NCBI RefSeq assembly: GCF_000001735.4
Contig: NC_003070.9
Coordinates: 1-64,000, forward strand
Source: Arabidopsis thaliana
Taxonomy: Eukaryota; Streptophyta; Magnoliopsida; Brassicales; Brassicaceae
DNA: 64,000 nt
Direction of reading: 5' to 3'
The notes below the pieces were generated by a model. It was not told the DNA's origin, did no database searches, and was given only the letters and a program-made list of their open reading frames with translations. A program made the translations under genes and the position numbers. Positions 11,864 through 23,518 of this stretch are shown here, in pieces (the first letter of the stretch is position 1; each line of letters starts with the position of its first letter).

Positions 11864-12940
11864 TCATGGATTGAAATTGAGAGAAAGTGAAGACTTCCCT
11901 TTCTTAGCAAATTGATCATCATCGCCATCATCACCATCATCATTATCATCATCATGATCAGTCGATAAATTTAGTCGTAGAGCTGAAGAAGAAGAAGAAG
12001 ATGCACCAATTTCGCCACGTGGCACCAACCATGACTCTTCTTGTTGATTATAGTCATTGCCACATTCCATATTCACCCCAAAGAGCCTTAGTCTCTTTCC
12101 CGCCGTAGAAGGAGGCGGAGGAAGCGGCGGTAACATCACCGGAGTTAATCTCCCGGGAACCACAGGGACTGAGTCTATAACCAACGGCTCTGATCCAACA
12201 ATGTTCCTATGATCCAACGGTGATCCCGTGTAGTAACACCTTCCAGCTAAATTCCCATAACCATACCCTACGAACTCTTGACGCTGGGTGTTATAATAGG
12301 AACGTTGGTGATTTCCGATGTTTAAGCCCCGGTGAATCGGGACGGAGTTATATTCTGGCAATGGATGAAATCTGTTGGAATATTGAGAAGTGGTCGGGAA
12401 ATTGAAATTGAAACCAAAATTACCAAACTGATGTGCTTGAACGAGGCTCATGTCGGGTCTATGCCTCCAATCTATGTAAAGTTTGGATCTTTCTGACTCA
12501 TCTCCGATGCCTCGTTGGAAAGAGACAATGTCTCCTGCATCGAGCTTTTTCTCTTTGACGAAACGGCTCCATCCTTTGGTCATAACGTAGCTCTGGCTAG
12601 AGTTCCAATACGAGTAACGGAATCTCCACATCTTGCCGTTTCTGTCTTGGAAGTTCAAAAGCGTGCCGTTTTGGTTGTTTGAGGAGTCTAGAGGGAAATA
12701 CCTCTCAGCGTGTTGTTTAGGGATCACGAGTCTGTTGAGTTTTCCGACGTCGCTTGGTGTTACCACTTTGTCGAACATGTGTTCTTTCTCCGGAGGTGGA
12801 ATCATCATCATCGGAAGGTTGTTGTTGTTTCCGCTGGGACCGGAGCTGCTGCTTGCTCCGATGTTGGAGGTTAATTCTTGGTCTCTGTCTTGTTCTTGGT
12901 CGGAACTTGTTGTTGTTGTCGGAGCCAGGGATAGATCCAT
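11864..12940 (-). CDS. NGA3: B3-domain transcription factor NGATHA3
   Basis: A single coding exon gives 358 residues. Residues about 55-160 form a RAV/NGA-type B3 DNA-binding domain ([48 protein letters not shown]). A C-terminal [12 protein letters not shown] carries the R/KLFGV motif known as a B3 repression domain. Low-complexity Ser-, Pro- and Asp-rich stretches flank it; the Asp run near the end is encoded by ATC/GAT repeats. NGATHA factors act redundantly in style, leaf-margin and lateral-organ development (family knowledge). The leader is spliced: a GT/AG pair on the minus strand defines an intron at 13174-13334. The first ATG at 12940 precedes a normal NGA N-terminus. Confidence 0.96.
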   Translation of the reverse strand: MDLSLAPTTTTSSDQEQDRDQELTSNIGASSSSGPSGNNNNLPMMMIPPPEKEHMFDKVVTPSDVGKLNRLVIPKQHAERYFPLDSSNNQNGTLLNFQDRNGKMWRFRYSYWNSSQSYVMTKGWSRFVKEKKLDAGDIVSFQRGIGDESERSKLYIDWRHRPDMSLVQAHQFGNFGFNFNFPTTSQYSNRFHPLPEYNSVPIHRGLNIGNHQRSYYNTQRQEFVGYGYGNLAGRCYYTGSPLDHRNIVGSEPLVIDSVPVVPGRLTPVMLPPLPPPPSTAGKRLRLFGVNMECGNDYNQQEESWLVPRGEIGASSSSSSALRLNLSTDHDDDNDDGDDGDDDQFAKKGKSSLSLNFNP

Positions 12941-13173
12941 TATGACTTATCTGATTTTCCTTGGAGAAATCTTGATTTACGAGATGGTTCTTGAATCTTT
13001 TTTTTTTTTTTTTTGGTTTTTGGCAAAACCTTGCTCCGTTTAGTTTTGAGTTGGCTCTTAGTGGGTCTTAGTGAATCTTGATGAAGTTTAAACCTTTCTC
13101 TTGTTCTTCAATTGGTGAATTGTTGCGGATGTTTTTCAAAGCCATTGACGATGATGATGACTCAACTCGAGAT

Positions 13174-13334
13174 CTTCAACATACATTAGAGAGATAATAT
13201 TAAAAAGAGGAAACGAAACAAAAATCTAGCCACAATTATAAAAAAGGGTAGATGAATTAGTGAAAAAAAATTCAAAGAATATATTAAAAGAAGGGAAGAA
13301 GGAAAAAGAAAATCAAAAGTTCTTGTGGTCTCAC
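13174..13334 (-). other. 5' UTR intron of NGA3
   Basis: On the minus strand the donor GT lies at 13333-13334 and the acceptor AG at 13174-13175. Splicing joins a noncoding first exon (roughly 13335-13714) to the coding exon. No ATG-initiated frame in the first exon runs into the B3 protein. Confidence 0.7.
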
Positions 13335-13719
13335 CTTATAATATAAGAGAGAGAGAGGGAGAGAGAGATGTTGATATTGAAGTCTTCTTTCTCTTGCTGG
13401 TTCGATTGTTTCTTAGATTTTCTTCTTTGACCATGAAAATTTAGAGGAAATATGAAAACCCTAGAATCGGAAGAAAACTATATATGTATATCTTTCCGTT
13501 GACTTTATATAGAATGAAATCAAGGAAAGAAAAGAGCTAAGCAAATCAGGACTTAGAACTCAAATTGGGTTCTTGCCAAACAAGAGGATCTCTCTCTTTC
13601 TCTTTATGAAGATGAAGAAAAAATGGTGGCTTGAGATTCTTGATAGAGTTTCAAGACTTAGAGAGAGAGAGCGAGATTGGTACCGAGTAATGCGTAGGGG
13701 CCCATGAATGATATGGTTC

Positions 13720-16700
13720 GGGTCATGTGAGCTTCTTGTCCTTTTCATTAGGCTTCGAATTAGCTCTTTGTATTGAAATTTCAAAATCTCTTTATACATA
13801 TGTGTATGTATATGTTTAGTTGTCGACGGTGTTAATTTGAGAATCCGTTAATCTTTTCTCTAATGAGTATATGTGTGTGTTTCTTTTTTGTTACCTAATT
13901 TTTTTTTAAAAACAATTTTTTCTATTATCTAATTATGTATGCTTTCTACTAATTATTGTTGGTTAGCACTAATTAAAACAATTTGAATTTATAATTATAT
14001 ATAGTTTTTGTTAGTTAGTAACTGACCCGGGAATCAGGATATGTATTTATACTAACCTCTATATGTATTTTTTTCTTTTTTCCTCCTCTAACCTATATGT
14101 ATTTACCAGAAAACAAATGCACATTTTTTCCATGTATAGAATATTCTATTACAAAAGCAATATAAATATATGCATGCACGCATATTTTCACATTAAATTA
14201 AATATAATTCTTACCAACTACTATTCCAGTTGTTGGCATGCCATGATTACTTAAAACTTTGTATGCATATACCATGTACATATGAATATATGATGTAACC
14301 TTCTGGACCGTCTCTGGCTATAGCCGATATCTTTCGACTCATTCTAAGTTTGTGGATCTTGTACTCGTCCAACATCTGATTCGTTATTCCGAAAAGCTCA
14401 ATAAAATTATCAATTAATCCTCTGTAAAGTTTGTCAGATTAATCATAACATTTTTTTGGTGGTTTCTGTTTATAACATAAAATTTTACTTAATTATTGCG
14501 TTTATCTGTTCGTCGACTTATGGGATATCTATTGATTATATTAATCAGATTAATCCATCAACAGGTTGATAATCTGATAAGGTTAAAAGTCTTTCAAACG
14601 GTGTAAATTATGTGTATTGATTCACTTAATCGTGCGTGCTATTGCACACTAAATTTTGTTTAAAAACTTATCAATAGCAGAAATACTATAATCAATACGT
14701 GTCTGTTTGTTCAAATTTTGTTTAGTAATTCATTGTCAGAGCGAGTCACGTGGGTTGACAGTATAATACTGTTTTATAAGAAGGATTAAACAATGAAGGT
14801 TTGGTAATCTCTATGTAAGAAGAAAACACACATAACTAATTTCGCATAATTAATTACCCAATATTTTGTTTGGTATAGTTAATTATGCAATTATTTACAG
14901 ATCACAAGGGGGAAAGTAGGTTTGGTTGCTGATGTGTCAACAAATTGTGTGGTCCAAAATTTCCTACACATACATATCAATCACACACAAAAAAAAAAAA
15001 TTGATAATAAGCAACGTAACCACAAATATATCTTTTATGTAAATCTGTGTATGTTTAACCTTTTTCTGTGGTTTCTTGGTAAATTTTGTTTAAATTTAAT
15101 ACGTATCTATGTAATGTATTAAGATCACCATGTCTTACGTACGATGTTCGTTTCAGGCATAAGTCATCATTGCAGAAAGAAAAACCCGATCAATAGAGAA
15201 ACTAAGATATAAAAAAAACATCAGAAAAAAAAAAATCATCTGCGCTGTATACATCAATTTCAATCAAAATTATATAACAAGAATTATTATAATGACATTA
15301 ATATTTTTATTATTTTATTCCTATGTGTCATAGTCATCAACATCCATAACAAGAGCGTTTGATGTTTTGAGACAGCAAGAAAATGTCTAAATCTGCAACA
15401 CCTGGTCAAATATTTCCCAGTAATTAAAAAGCGTAATTATTATTAATATTATTGAAGTATTCTTATTATACATCATACATGCATCACTACATTAGTCAAA
15501 ATATATGAATCATCTAATAAGCACGTGTAACGGAATATATAATAAGTAGGTGATACTTTGAAACACGACGGATCTTGTATTTGACAAATCGTCGATTATG
15601 ATCAACAATTTTACTAATTTATAAACTATGTATTTTTCTATTATATATGCAGATTTCCTACATAGCTTTCGAGTAAGACTAATTAATCACGTAAGTGTGT
15701 TAAACTGTTAATTATACTTGAACTATGTGTTTATTGGACTATTGGTTCAAGTTTTCCCGTCAAAATAAATAAAAGTCACTAACCACTGTAAAATTGAATC
15801 TAACGTACGAAATCGGTTTAGTGTGATCTTTATATTTCAAATAATTTTCTGTAATCGAGATGATATAGGGGTATATTATATACATATATATATATTTTGC
15901 CTAATTATAAAGTATGGCATGAAAAAGGTTGGCCTGCAAGCAGCCCTCGCTCTTTAATTTAAAGGCAAAGCTAAAACAAAAAGCAATTTATTAGTGACAT
16001 ATAATATTTTTACTATTTACCAAGCTGTAATAGCTTGAATACAAAGGGGACCTCTCTACGTATTAATCTCTCACTTGCCACTATTTCATTGAGAAATAAA
16101 TCCCATTATAGATTTATGCTTAAGGAATATATCCCATTCTAATCTAGTTGACCGACTCTATATACATCTCTAGCTTATATTTTTGGTATTTTAAAGTTAT
16201 AATTTAAACTTGATTATATCACTTTTAATATGTATTTATTATATGACATAAAACAAAGTGTGAAGTTCTAAACAAAAAGCGAATTTATATTAGATATCCA
16301 GATTTTCTTTACAGTATAATTAAATAATATCCAAATAAAGTTTCGACTTTGTTTCATTAACTACTTGTATCCTATGATCCTTATAACCCTAGATATTCCA
16401 AATCTAAAAGTGAACTGAATCCCAAATGGTCTCGGAGATCATCTATCAAATACCTTAGTCATGAATGTATAGTCTAGCGTTTTGAATACATTAATGGTTC
16501 GTAAGTATATCAGACAAGTACCATATGGTATAAATATGAGGTACATATGGTGAGTATATATATATGTAAGATTTGAATCAAATGGTTAAAGTAGGGGTTG
16601 GATTTAAAGGGGAAGCAAACATAAATGAGAAGGTGAGTGAGAAGGTGAGTGTTACCATTTCACAGCAGTAAACATGGAATAGAGTAAGGACCACTCTCAC

Positions 16701-16800
16701 TACTCTCTCTCTAGAGTTTGTCCAAAACAGCCTCACATTTTTGCATCCCCACACTTCTCGATCTCTTTCACACCTATTTTCTTTATTGATACATATTTAT
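13720..16800. other. Intergenic desert upstream of NGA3
   Basis: AT-rich DNA with no coding frame I can support. Short open frames, for example near 14063 and 14922, are AT-rich and have no family features. It probably includes distal NGA3 control sequence; no single motif stands out. A 12-bp duplication of GAGAAGGTGAGT occurs near 16628-16651. Confidence 0.6.
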
Positions 16801-16802
16801 AT

Positions 16803-16845
16803 ATTGTTGTTGTTGTTGTTGTTACGTTGTGTGTGTGTGCGCGCG
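16803..16845. repeat. (TTG)n followed by alternating GT/GC tract
   Basis: About seven TTG units are followed by ACG, then a GTGTGTGTG run passing directly into CGCGCG (about 16829-16845). The 17-base alternating purine-pyrimidine stretch is unusual for this AT-rich desert and can adopt Z-DNA. Confidence 0.85.
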
Positions 16846-17040
16846 TTTTTCTCTTTCAACTTGGGGAATTCGGTCCCTTGAGTTTTGTTTTTCAATTTAA
16901 ACTTTTCTATACAACGTACTGTCCTATAGCCATAGAGAAATGCTAAGAATTTGGTCGTTTTAAAAAGCTGCTACGTACATAGATAAAACTAGGAAGGTAT
17001 GGGGTGTAATTCTACTATATTATTTAGGAAATACATTTTA

Positions 17041-17479
17041 AATATAACCTTATTTTTTGTAAGTAATTACATAGGTATGCCATTAGAAATAAAATTTTAA
17101 AGAGTAAATTAATTCATTTCTTTAAAAATTAAAAAGTCAAATACTAATTTAATTAATTAAATTTAACTCAAAAACGAAATACATTATTAATTTCCAAAAA
17201 AGTAACCAATTAAAATCAACAAATTAGATTTGATATCTAAATTATCATATTAATTTTTAAAATGTAACCTTATTTTTTGTAAGTAATTACATAGGTATGC
17301 CATTAGAAATAAAATTTTAAAGAGTAAATTAATTCATTTCTTTAAAAATTAAAAAGTCAAATACTAATTTAATTAATTAAATTTAACTCAAAAACGAAAT
17401 ACATTATTAATTTCCAAAAAAGTAACCAATTATAATCAACAAATTAGATTTGATATCTAAATTATCATATTAATTTTTT
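17041..17479 (+). repeat. Near-perfect 220-bp tandem duplication
   Basis: Bases 17041-17259 are repeated head-to-tail at 17261-17479 with a period of exactly 220. I count only two mismatches (17044 A versus 17264 G; 17213 A versus 17433 T). The unit is very AT-rich and non-coding and lies near the left end of the Helitron-type element. Confidence 0.97.
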
Positions 17480-18330
17480 ATTAATTATTATAGTTCACCT
17501 CTCATCTTTATATGATTCTATTTTTGCAAAAAAATAATATCATCGTTATAAAAAAATAATTAGATTTTTTTCGCATATGCCACAATTTGAATTTTTAAAA
17601 ACGAATATAAATTGTTCAATACATGAAAAAATACTATAACGGGTCAAAAGTAGATTTCAGAAAAAACTTTACTGAGTACTGTGTCATAGTTTGAATATTT
17701 ATATTCAATTTCATACATATTATTTTAAAATTTATAATCTTATATACTACAATAATTAATAACATATTAGATTTTTTAATGTGTATGATGTGATTCAATT
17801 TTTAATACAAGCTGAAAAATCCTACAATTAACGGGTTTAAATCAATATTAATACAAGATGGTTACTACATGTGAAACTCTAAAATTAACAATCAAAATAC
17901 AAGTTTATAATTTTAAACACTAAACAATATAAATAATATCAACAAAACATATACAACTCGCAGTTTACTATACATTTAAAATCAAATAAAATAATATCAT
18001 ATATTTATAATCAACTTTACAATAAAAGTTTTTAGTTTAACTAAAATATAAGACTACCTGCTGTATAATGCAAGTTAAAATTATAAATAAGCAGATTACC
18101 ATCACGATGGATGTACCTTCTCACATACACACCTATCAAAAACTTAAAACCTTTCAAAACCTCTTGGTATATTCAAATTAGGATTCTTCATTCATGGAAT
18201 CATTATTCCAAGGGTTTTGGGATGTCTTATGAAATGATTTTGGCAGAAGAGGATGTAAATTTTTTTGAATAAAAAGTAGTCACCAAAATATATGTTTTAT
18301 TGGGATTTTTTAGATAATTAAATCAGAGAA

Positions 18331-18642
18331 TAGGGCTGGGCATATGAGTAACCCATTCGAGTTCGGGTAGAACCCGTTCGGGTTTGGGATTAATGGGTAT
18401 ATGATTTACTACCTAATAGAATAATTCTAAATATTCGGTTCGGGTCGCGTCCAGTTGGGTTTAGGTCAGTTTGGATGAAAAGTTTCAGGCCCTAAAAATA
18501 CTCAAAAAATAGAAACGGGTATTTTGTATGTAGATAGTGCGTCTCCAAACAAAAAAAAACTTTTAAATTTATTAAGTTTTAATAAATTTAATTATATTTG
18601 AATATATTTTACTAAAGTTTGACAAATATAACAAATAATTTT
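18331..18642 (+). mobile_element. hAT-like fragment nested in the Helitron region
   Basis: TAGGGCTGGGCA at 18331 matches typical hAT inverted-repeat ends (T/CAGGG..GGGCA). It is followed by GGTTCGGG/AACCCG-rich sequence seen in several Arabidopsis hAT-derived repeats. The complementary end TGCCCAGCCCTA is not present downstream, so the element is truncated. The right limit is approximate. Confidence 0.5.
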
Positions 18643-18941
18643 GACAAACATAACAAACATAACAAAGTATACAATTTAATTTATACAAAATATTAATGCC
18701 CGTGTTGTATAGCACGGATTATGATCTAGTTGGGTTTTATTGTCAGAAGGACTACGTATCAATATTGTAACTATGAATAACTTTTATGACTGTTGAATTA
18801 ATTAATAATTAAAAGAACTATTTACTTTGATAAATGTAAAAATGTTTAATAAAATGTAACTCATATAAATAAATTAAATATATGACTAAAATTATAATAT
18901 CAATACAAAAGTTATTGACATATAAAAGTAAATGAAACCAG

Positions 18942-18995
18942 AGTAATATGCAATCCTCTTTTTTTTTTTTCAACGAAGTAATATGCAATCCTCTT
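18942..18995 (-). mobile_element. Poly(T) insert flanked by a 19-bp target-site duplication
   Basis: AGTAATATGCAATCCTCTT occurs at 18942-18960 and again at 18977-18995 with no mismatch. Between them are only 16 bases, ten T followed by CAACGA. Read on the minus strand this is six bases plus an A-tail between long direct repeats, the structure expected of an extremely 5'-truncated LINE/SINE-type retroposon. Confidence 0.65.
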
Positions 18996-21900
18996 ATGTC
19001 TATGTCCTGTGATATATATTATTGTCTTTGTCAATAGTTGCTAACATGCTATTGTTGACTAGATATAAATTTGGTGTGTGCAGTGATACACAACTTTTAT
19101 TCGTATACACACTCTGGTTTTTGAAGGAAATATCAGAATCCTTATATCATACTAAAATTATGCATAATCATCAAATAAATAAGTATATTAAGATTTATTA
19201 AAGAAATGTGTGCGTGTGGATCTGCATATACTGTATAGTGCATATATTAATATGTTACTATGTCTATATAGCTAGAGAGAGGGGTCGTTATCAGTAGCTA
19301 GGTGCAAAATAGAGCAGGTTTATGTGATGTTGAAGATGGCAACAACTGTCATGTACCCCAAAATCTAGGAGTCTTAATTAAATTAGTGTTTCTAATCACC
19401 TCAACACGAACATATAGATTGAAAGAAGTGGGTCCAAAAATAATATGGGCAGAAACTAGAAAGTATAATACAATATCTTTTACAAGTACTATATTAGAAA
19501 TTCTCTATATTGTGATAAGTACTATATTATACTATTCGTTCCTCTATATATATATGGGCAAAACTTAGGTTATTAAATATTGAGAAAGCCTAAATTCGTT
19601 CCTCTATAAAGTTATTTTCATTAATTAAAAAAAGAAAATAAACATATATAGAGAAGCCGACTTTTCCGAGTATAAGAGCTTACTAACAACGTAACAATAT
19701 ACATTCACATTATCTAACCAAACTGAATATAGTGTGGATCAAAAGGTCAGAAATTTATGTTTAAGGAAATTGATGAGATACGAAGGTTAGAAGTCTGAAA
19801 ATTTGCATGCACCTTGTAAAAGTGATCGTACGTACGTTTAATATAGCCTCTATATTATAAACACATTAATACTTAAAGGGCGTACGTTGTATATATAGAT
19901 CATAGATGCATGTAGTAGGAGTTTTGAATACTACATTATTGAAGTAGTAAAATCAACATTGGTTTTGGTGTTTATATGTAGATCGTCATAAAACAAGTTG
20001 TTTACAAATCATTACGATTCCAACTTATTTTCTTTCATACTGTACTATGTGCAACGAATTAAAGAGATCTGTAGTGATGAAGGGGGGAAAAAATAAGGCT
20101 CCAATCAAGTTGGTTTTTGATTTCAATCAATGTAGAAATAATTTGTTTTTCTTTTTTGTCATCATTAAAATATTTATATTTTTAGGTAAATTATGTTTTC
20201 ATAGTCAAGTAACTAGTTTGTGTTATTTCCATTCGATTTATTGTGATAAGTCGCACTAGAAATCAAGAATGAATGGACCGATACGGATACGGATACGGTC
20301 CATGAATATGAATTATCAAAGCAACGTTTCAAAGAGGAATAAATGAAACGAGACAAGTATCGGTGGGGTATGTACACATATATATATAAACCCTAATCAC
20401 CATGCTCTCCTTTTGCTCGATAATTATTTCAAACATATTCTTATTCTAAGGTAAAATCATGCCAACTCGATAAAATATTTCTTCATATTGATTAACTTTA
20501 TATCGGAGAATATATATATATATATATATATTTTTTAAGTATAGAAAATAGAAATATGACGTGCTAAATTGAGCTATGGACAAAATCATATATGAGAAAA
20601 TGAATGTAGATGGATAGAGTCGTCCCACACTTAAGGTTGGTCCACAATGAATACCGTTGGAGGCTTCGCAGGCTTTTGTTCTGTCCTTGTCTCTCTCTCC
20701 CCTAAAAAAAATTTGTTACGAAAAATTCATTTGAATTAATTTTGGTCGGTATGTGTATAATATTATACAATTATAATATATTTCTAGGTTTAGACATTTT
20801 TTTATTTTATTTTTCATGAAGTAAAGAACACAAACAAAAACCCATAAAATAATGTAAGATAGATAAAACAAGAGGATGTCGTCATAAATAAATTGGAATT
20901 TGGCATTTAATGAAAAAGGGTGAAAGGTGCTTGACATACACGCGCCGTAGTTTCTTACCCGGAAAGGGATTGGTATTGATGTTAACTAGACCGGGCCCGG
21001 TTTAGGCTGGGGCGGCGGCCGAACCGACCACCTGGCTACTATTCTTGTTTGTATTCGCTGATTCTGCAAATCTAAACTCGGATCTTTTATGGACTTGGAT
21101 TTTCGGGTGGGTGGGGTTCTGCTAAAGAGACGGCGCTCTTGTCATTTTAAGTCGGTCACTGCAAAACGTGAACCCTGTGACTGTATTTAGAGTCTCGTTA
21201 CGTTGGATCTCTCTCCATGAACCGTCCAAAGTAGGTCAATTTTTGTGGGTTCACTCACGTATACAACGAAGTACGGCGCTATTTAATTTTCCGAAAATTT
21301 TGAAAGAGACTTTTATACCAGAAAAGTTTGTAATCCAAATTTTTAATATATTGCAGATTTGGTTCGTTTTGGGCTTAAAGAGCTTTTATTGGTGTGGTGG
21401 CTCAAATCGTTTTTGTAGGCGTCAGGTCAGGCCCATTTTCAATGTCGCTTGCTCATTTGATACGCTAATATAGGGCTTTGCTTAAGATTTGAATGGGCCG
21501 TACCCCCATTTTGCTTCATGAGAATGGGATGGTAATAAAGAAAAAAATGACAGGAAACAATGAATTGGTCACGAAAAAATGTTGTATTACTTTTTCCAAA
21601 ATGCACCTTTGAGAATCTTAAGATTCAATCATACAGTGAGGTCCATGTCCACAATAAGAAATCAAATACCAAACAAAGTATAAACGTGAATTGTAAGCTA
21701 GGCAGTGTATGAAGATGCATTTGTCTTAAAGTTACGAATCTGATAAATAATATTATTCGATCGACTTTAGATCGCTTTCCATGCAGATTTATGCAATTAT
21801 CTGGAAGAAGAACAAAACAATATCTTAGTTTCTTCGGCCTCACTATTCGACTTCTATCTTCAATATATTTTCGCGTATTTTTTTATTTGAATTATTTGGT

Positions 21901-22799
21901 TTTTGGTTAGTTAACTAAACGAGCAACAGAACCAAGATCGAATTGCGTTTGCCGTTTGGATTCAATTATTGTAGAAAATTCGACTTTTCAGACATTTGTT
22001 ACGTTCTTTCTAGTAGTTATATTAGTTATTATATGTGGAGTGGAAAGAGATGAAAGTAGATGTAAAACATAAGTGATTTCTTCATAGTGATTTTAAAACT
22101 TTTTGTTGATTTTCAAAATTATATAATATCCATAAAAAATAGCCTATGCGTGTTGGATGCTTACAAAGAAGAATTTGTTTTCGGCGTTAGCCAAAAGTCG
22201 ATGGCATTTGCTAAAGGTGTTATTTGAGTGGAAATGATCTAGAACAAAAACGCATTGATATACCACCACTATAATGATTTGGAGACGTATCTAGTTCTCA
22301 TCAACTTTTCAATAGTAAACGCATTATCAAGGTAAACGAAGAGTTTTGCTTTATCAGTGTACCATACACACATTAATAGATTGATGGACGTTAGTGACTT
22401 TGGTATTGACTTTAACGCCAAATGGACATCAATTCTGCAAGGCAATGCCTAGTTTCAAAGCAGCGTTACTTAACATTTAACTAAAGGTAGTGCAAACTGG
22501 TTAATACTTTTTAACGGCTTTGCAGGAAGAGTCTCGACTAAAAGGAGAGGAAGAGATGAGATCGACGAAGATTTTCATATCATAAAAAGTAATATAGGTT
22601 TTTGAAAATAGTTAGAATAATTATTTTTATTTTTATTTTTATGGGAAAGAAGTTGCACGAGTCGGTCCACAGAATGACAGAACAAAAGCATTTTAGAAGT
22701 TTAGAACCAACCAATCACTATAGTTTTCCACTTGTCCGTATCTCATTGGTTCATCGAATATTAACTTACATGGAAACAGTAAAAAGCGTGGAATAAGTC
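18996..22799. other. Intergenic region upstream of DCL1
   Basis: No gene is supported. Short open frames at 19302-19568, 20047-20259 and 21168-21473 have no recognisable domain. Around 20940-21130 base composition becomes GC-rich, with a CCGGGCCCGG palindrome near 20990. At 20273-20303 three ATACGG units are bracketed by ATGGACCG and CGGTCCAT, an 8-bp hairpin. A (TA)n run lies at about 20510-20531. Confidence 0.55.
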
Positions 22800-22902
22800 G
22801 TAAAACTGAAATCTAAAAATGAAAAGATTTCGATTTCGATATAAATACTTAATCTTTATAAAATAATATCGAAATCTTTTCATTTTTAGTTTTCAGTTTT
22901 AC
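22800..22902. repeat. Inverted repeat, 35-bp arms, 33-bp loop, upstream of DCL1
   Basis: Left arm 22800-22834 and right arm 22868-22902 are reverse complements with one mismatch in 35 positions. The spacer 22835-22867 is AT-rich. The structure lies roughly 220-320 bp upstream of the likely DCL1 transcription start. No target-site duplication is visible, so it is either a small foldback element or a local inverted duplication. A transcript would fold into a near-perfect hairpin. Confidence 0.93.
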
Positions 22903-23518
22903 ACTTTTACTTGATAAATTTAATACATCTGTTAATTTTTTTTCTTCTAAAATTAACATATGATATCTATTCGGGAGATAACCCTAAGAAAACTGATAAA
23001 ATAAATAAGTTACTTTTTACAAAGTCGAATAAATTATTTACCCTTCTGCTTTAATGGCAATTATCTTAATATTGCAAAAAAAAAAAGAGAGAAATATTAC
23101 TACAAAACAGAAGCAAGCAAGTGGAAAACAGACCAGAAGAGAGAGGAAGACGAAGAGAGAAACAGAACAGAGTAGGGATCGATAGACCGTGGAATCTCAG
23201 AATCACAAACACTTTGCAAAAGGGTTTTCAATTCCTATTTATTTACAAAGAAATCATCAATAGTAGTGGTCTCTAGGGTTTTGCTTGCTCTTCTTCGTGA
23301 CCCCTTTTTACCTGCAAACAACAACTTCAAAATTGGCGTGTTTCGTACGGTCTATCTAACCCTAATCTGTCACAAAACACTCTTCTTCTCTCACCCCTTT
23401 TTCTGGGTTTATTCAATTCTCGTGCTTTTGGTTCTGTTTTCTTCTCTGGGGATTTGGTTTTCTTGAGTGAGTTTTTCTCCTCTTTCTTATGTTCTTGATT
23501 TGATTATTATATAGAATT

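Larger units (their letters stand above)
17011..18729 (+). mobile_element. Non-autonomous Helitron-type element (ATREP-like)
   Basis: The 3' end shows the Helitron signature: a short hairpin (CCGTG at 18700-18704, eight-base loop, CACGG at 18713-18717) about ten bases before CTAG at 18726-18729, followed by T. The left end begins TCTACTATATTATT at 17011, like Arabidopsis Helitron 5' ends, though the flanking base is T rather than the expected A, so this border is approximate. No Rep/helicase frame is present. The family name is inferred from similarity to remembered ATREP ends. Confidence 0.7.

Noticed and set aside
11897..11976. ATC/GAT-rich repeat that could be read as a transposon or microsatellite fragment
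   Set aside because: It lies within the NGA3 coding frame and encodes the acidic Asp-rich tail.
12633..13043. 136-codon plus-strand ORF
   Set aside because: Antisense shadow of the NGA3 B3 domain and leader.
21168..21473. 101-codon plus-strand ORF in the DCL1 upstream region
   Set aside because: No domain, no promoter or splice pattern; kept only as part of the GC-rich island observation.
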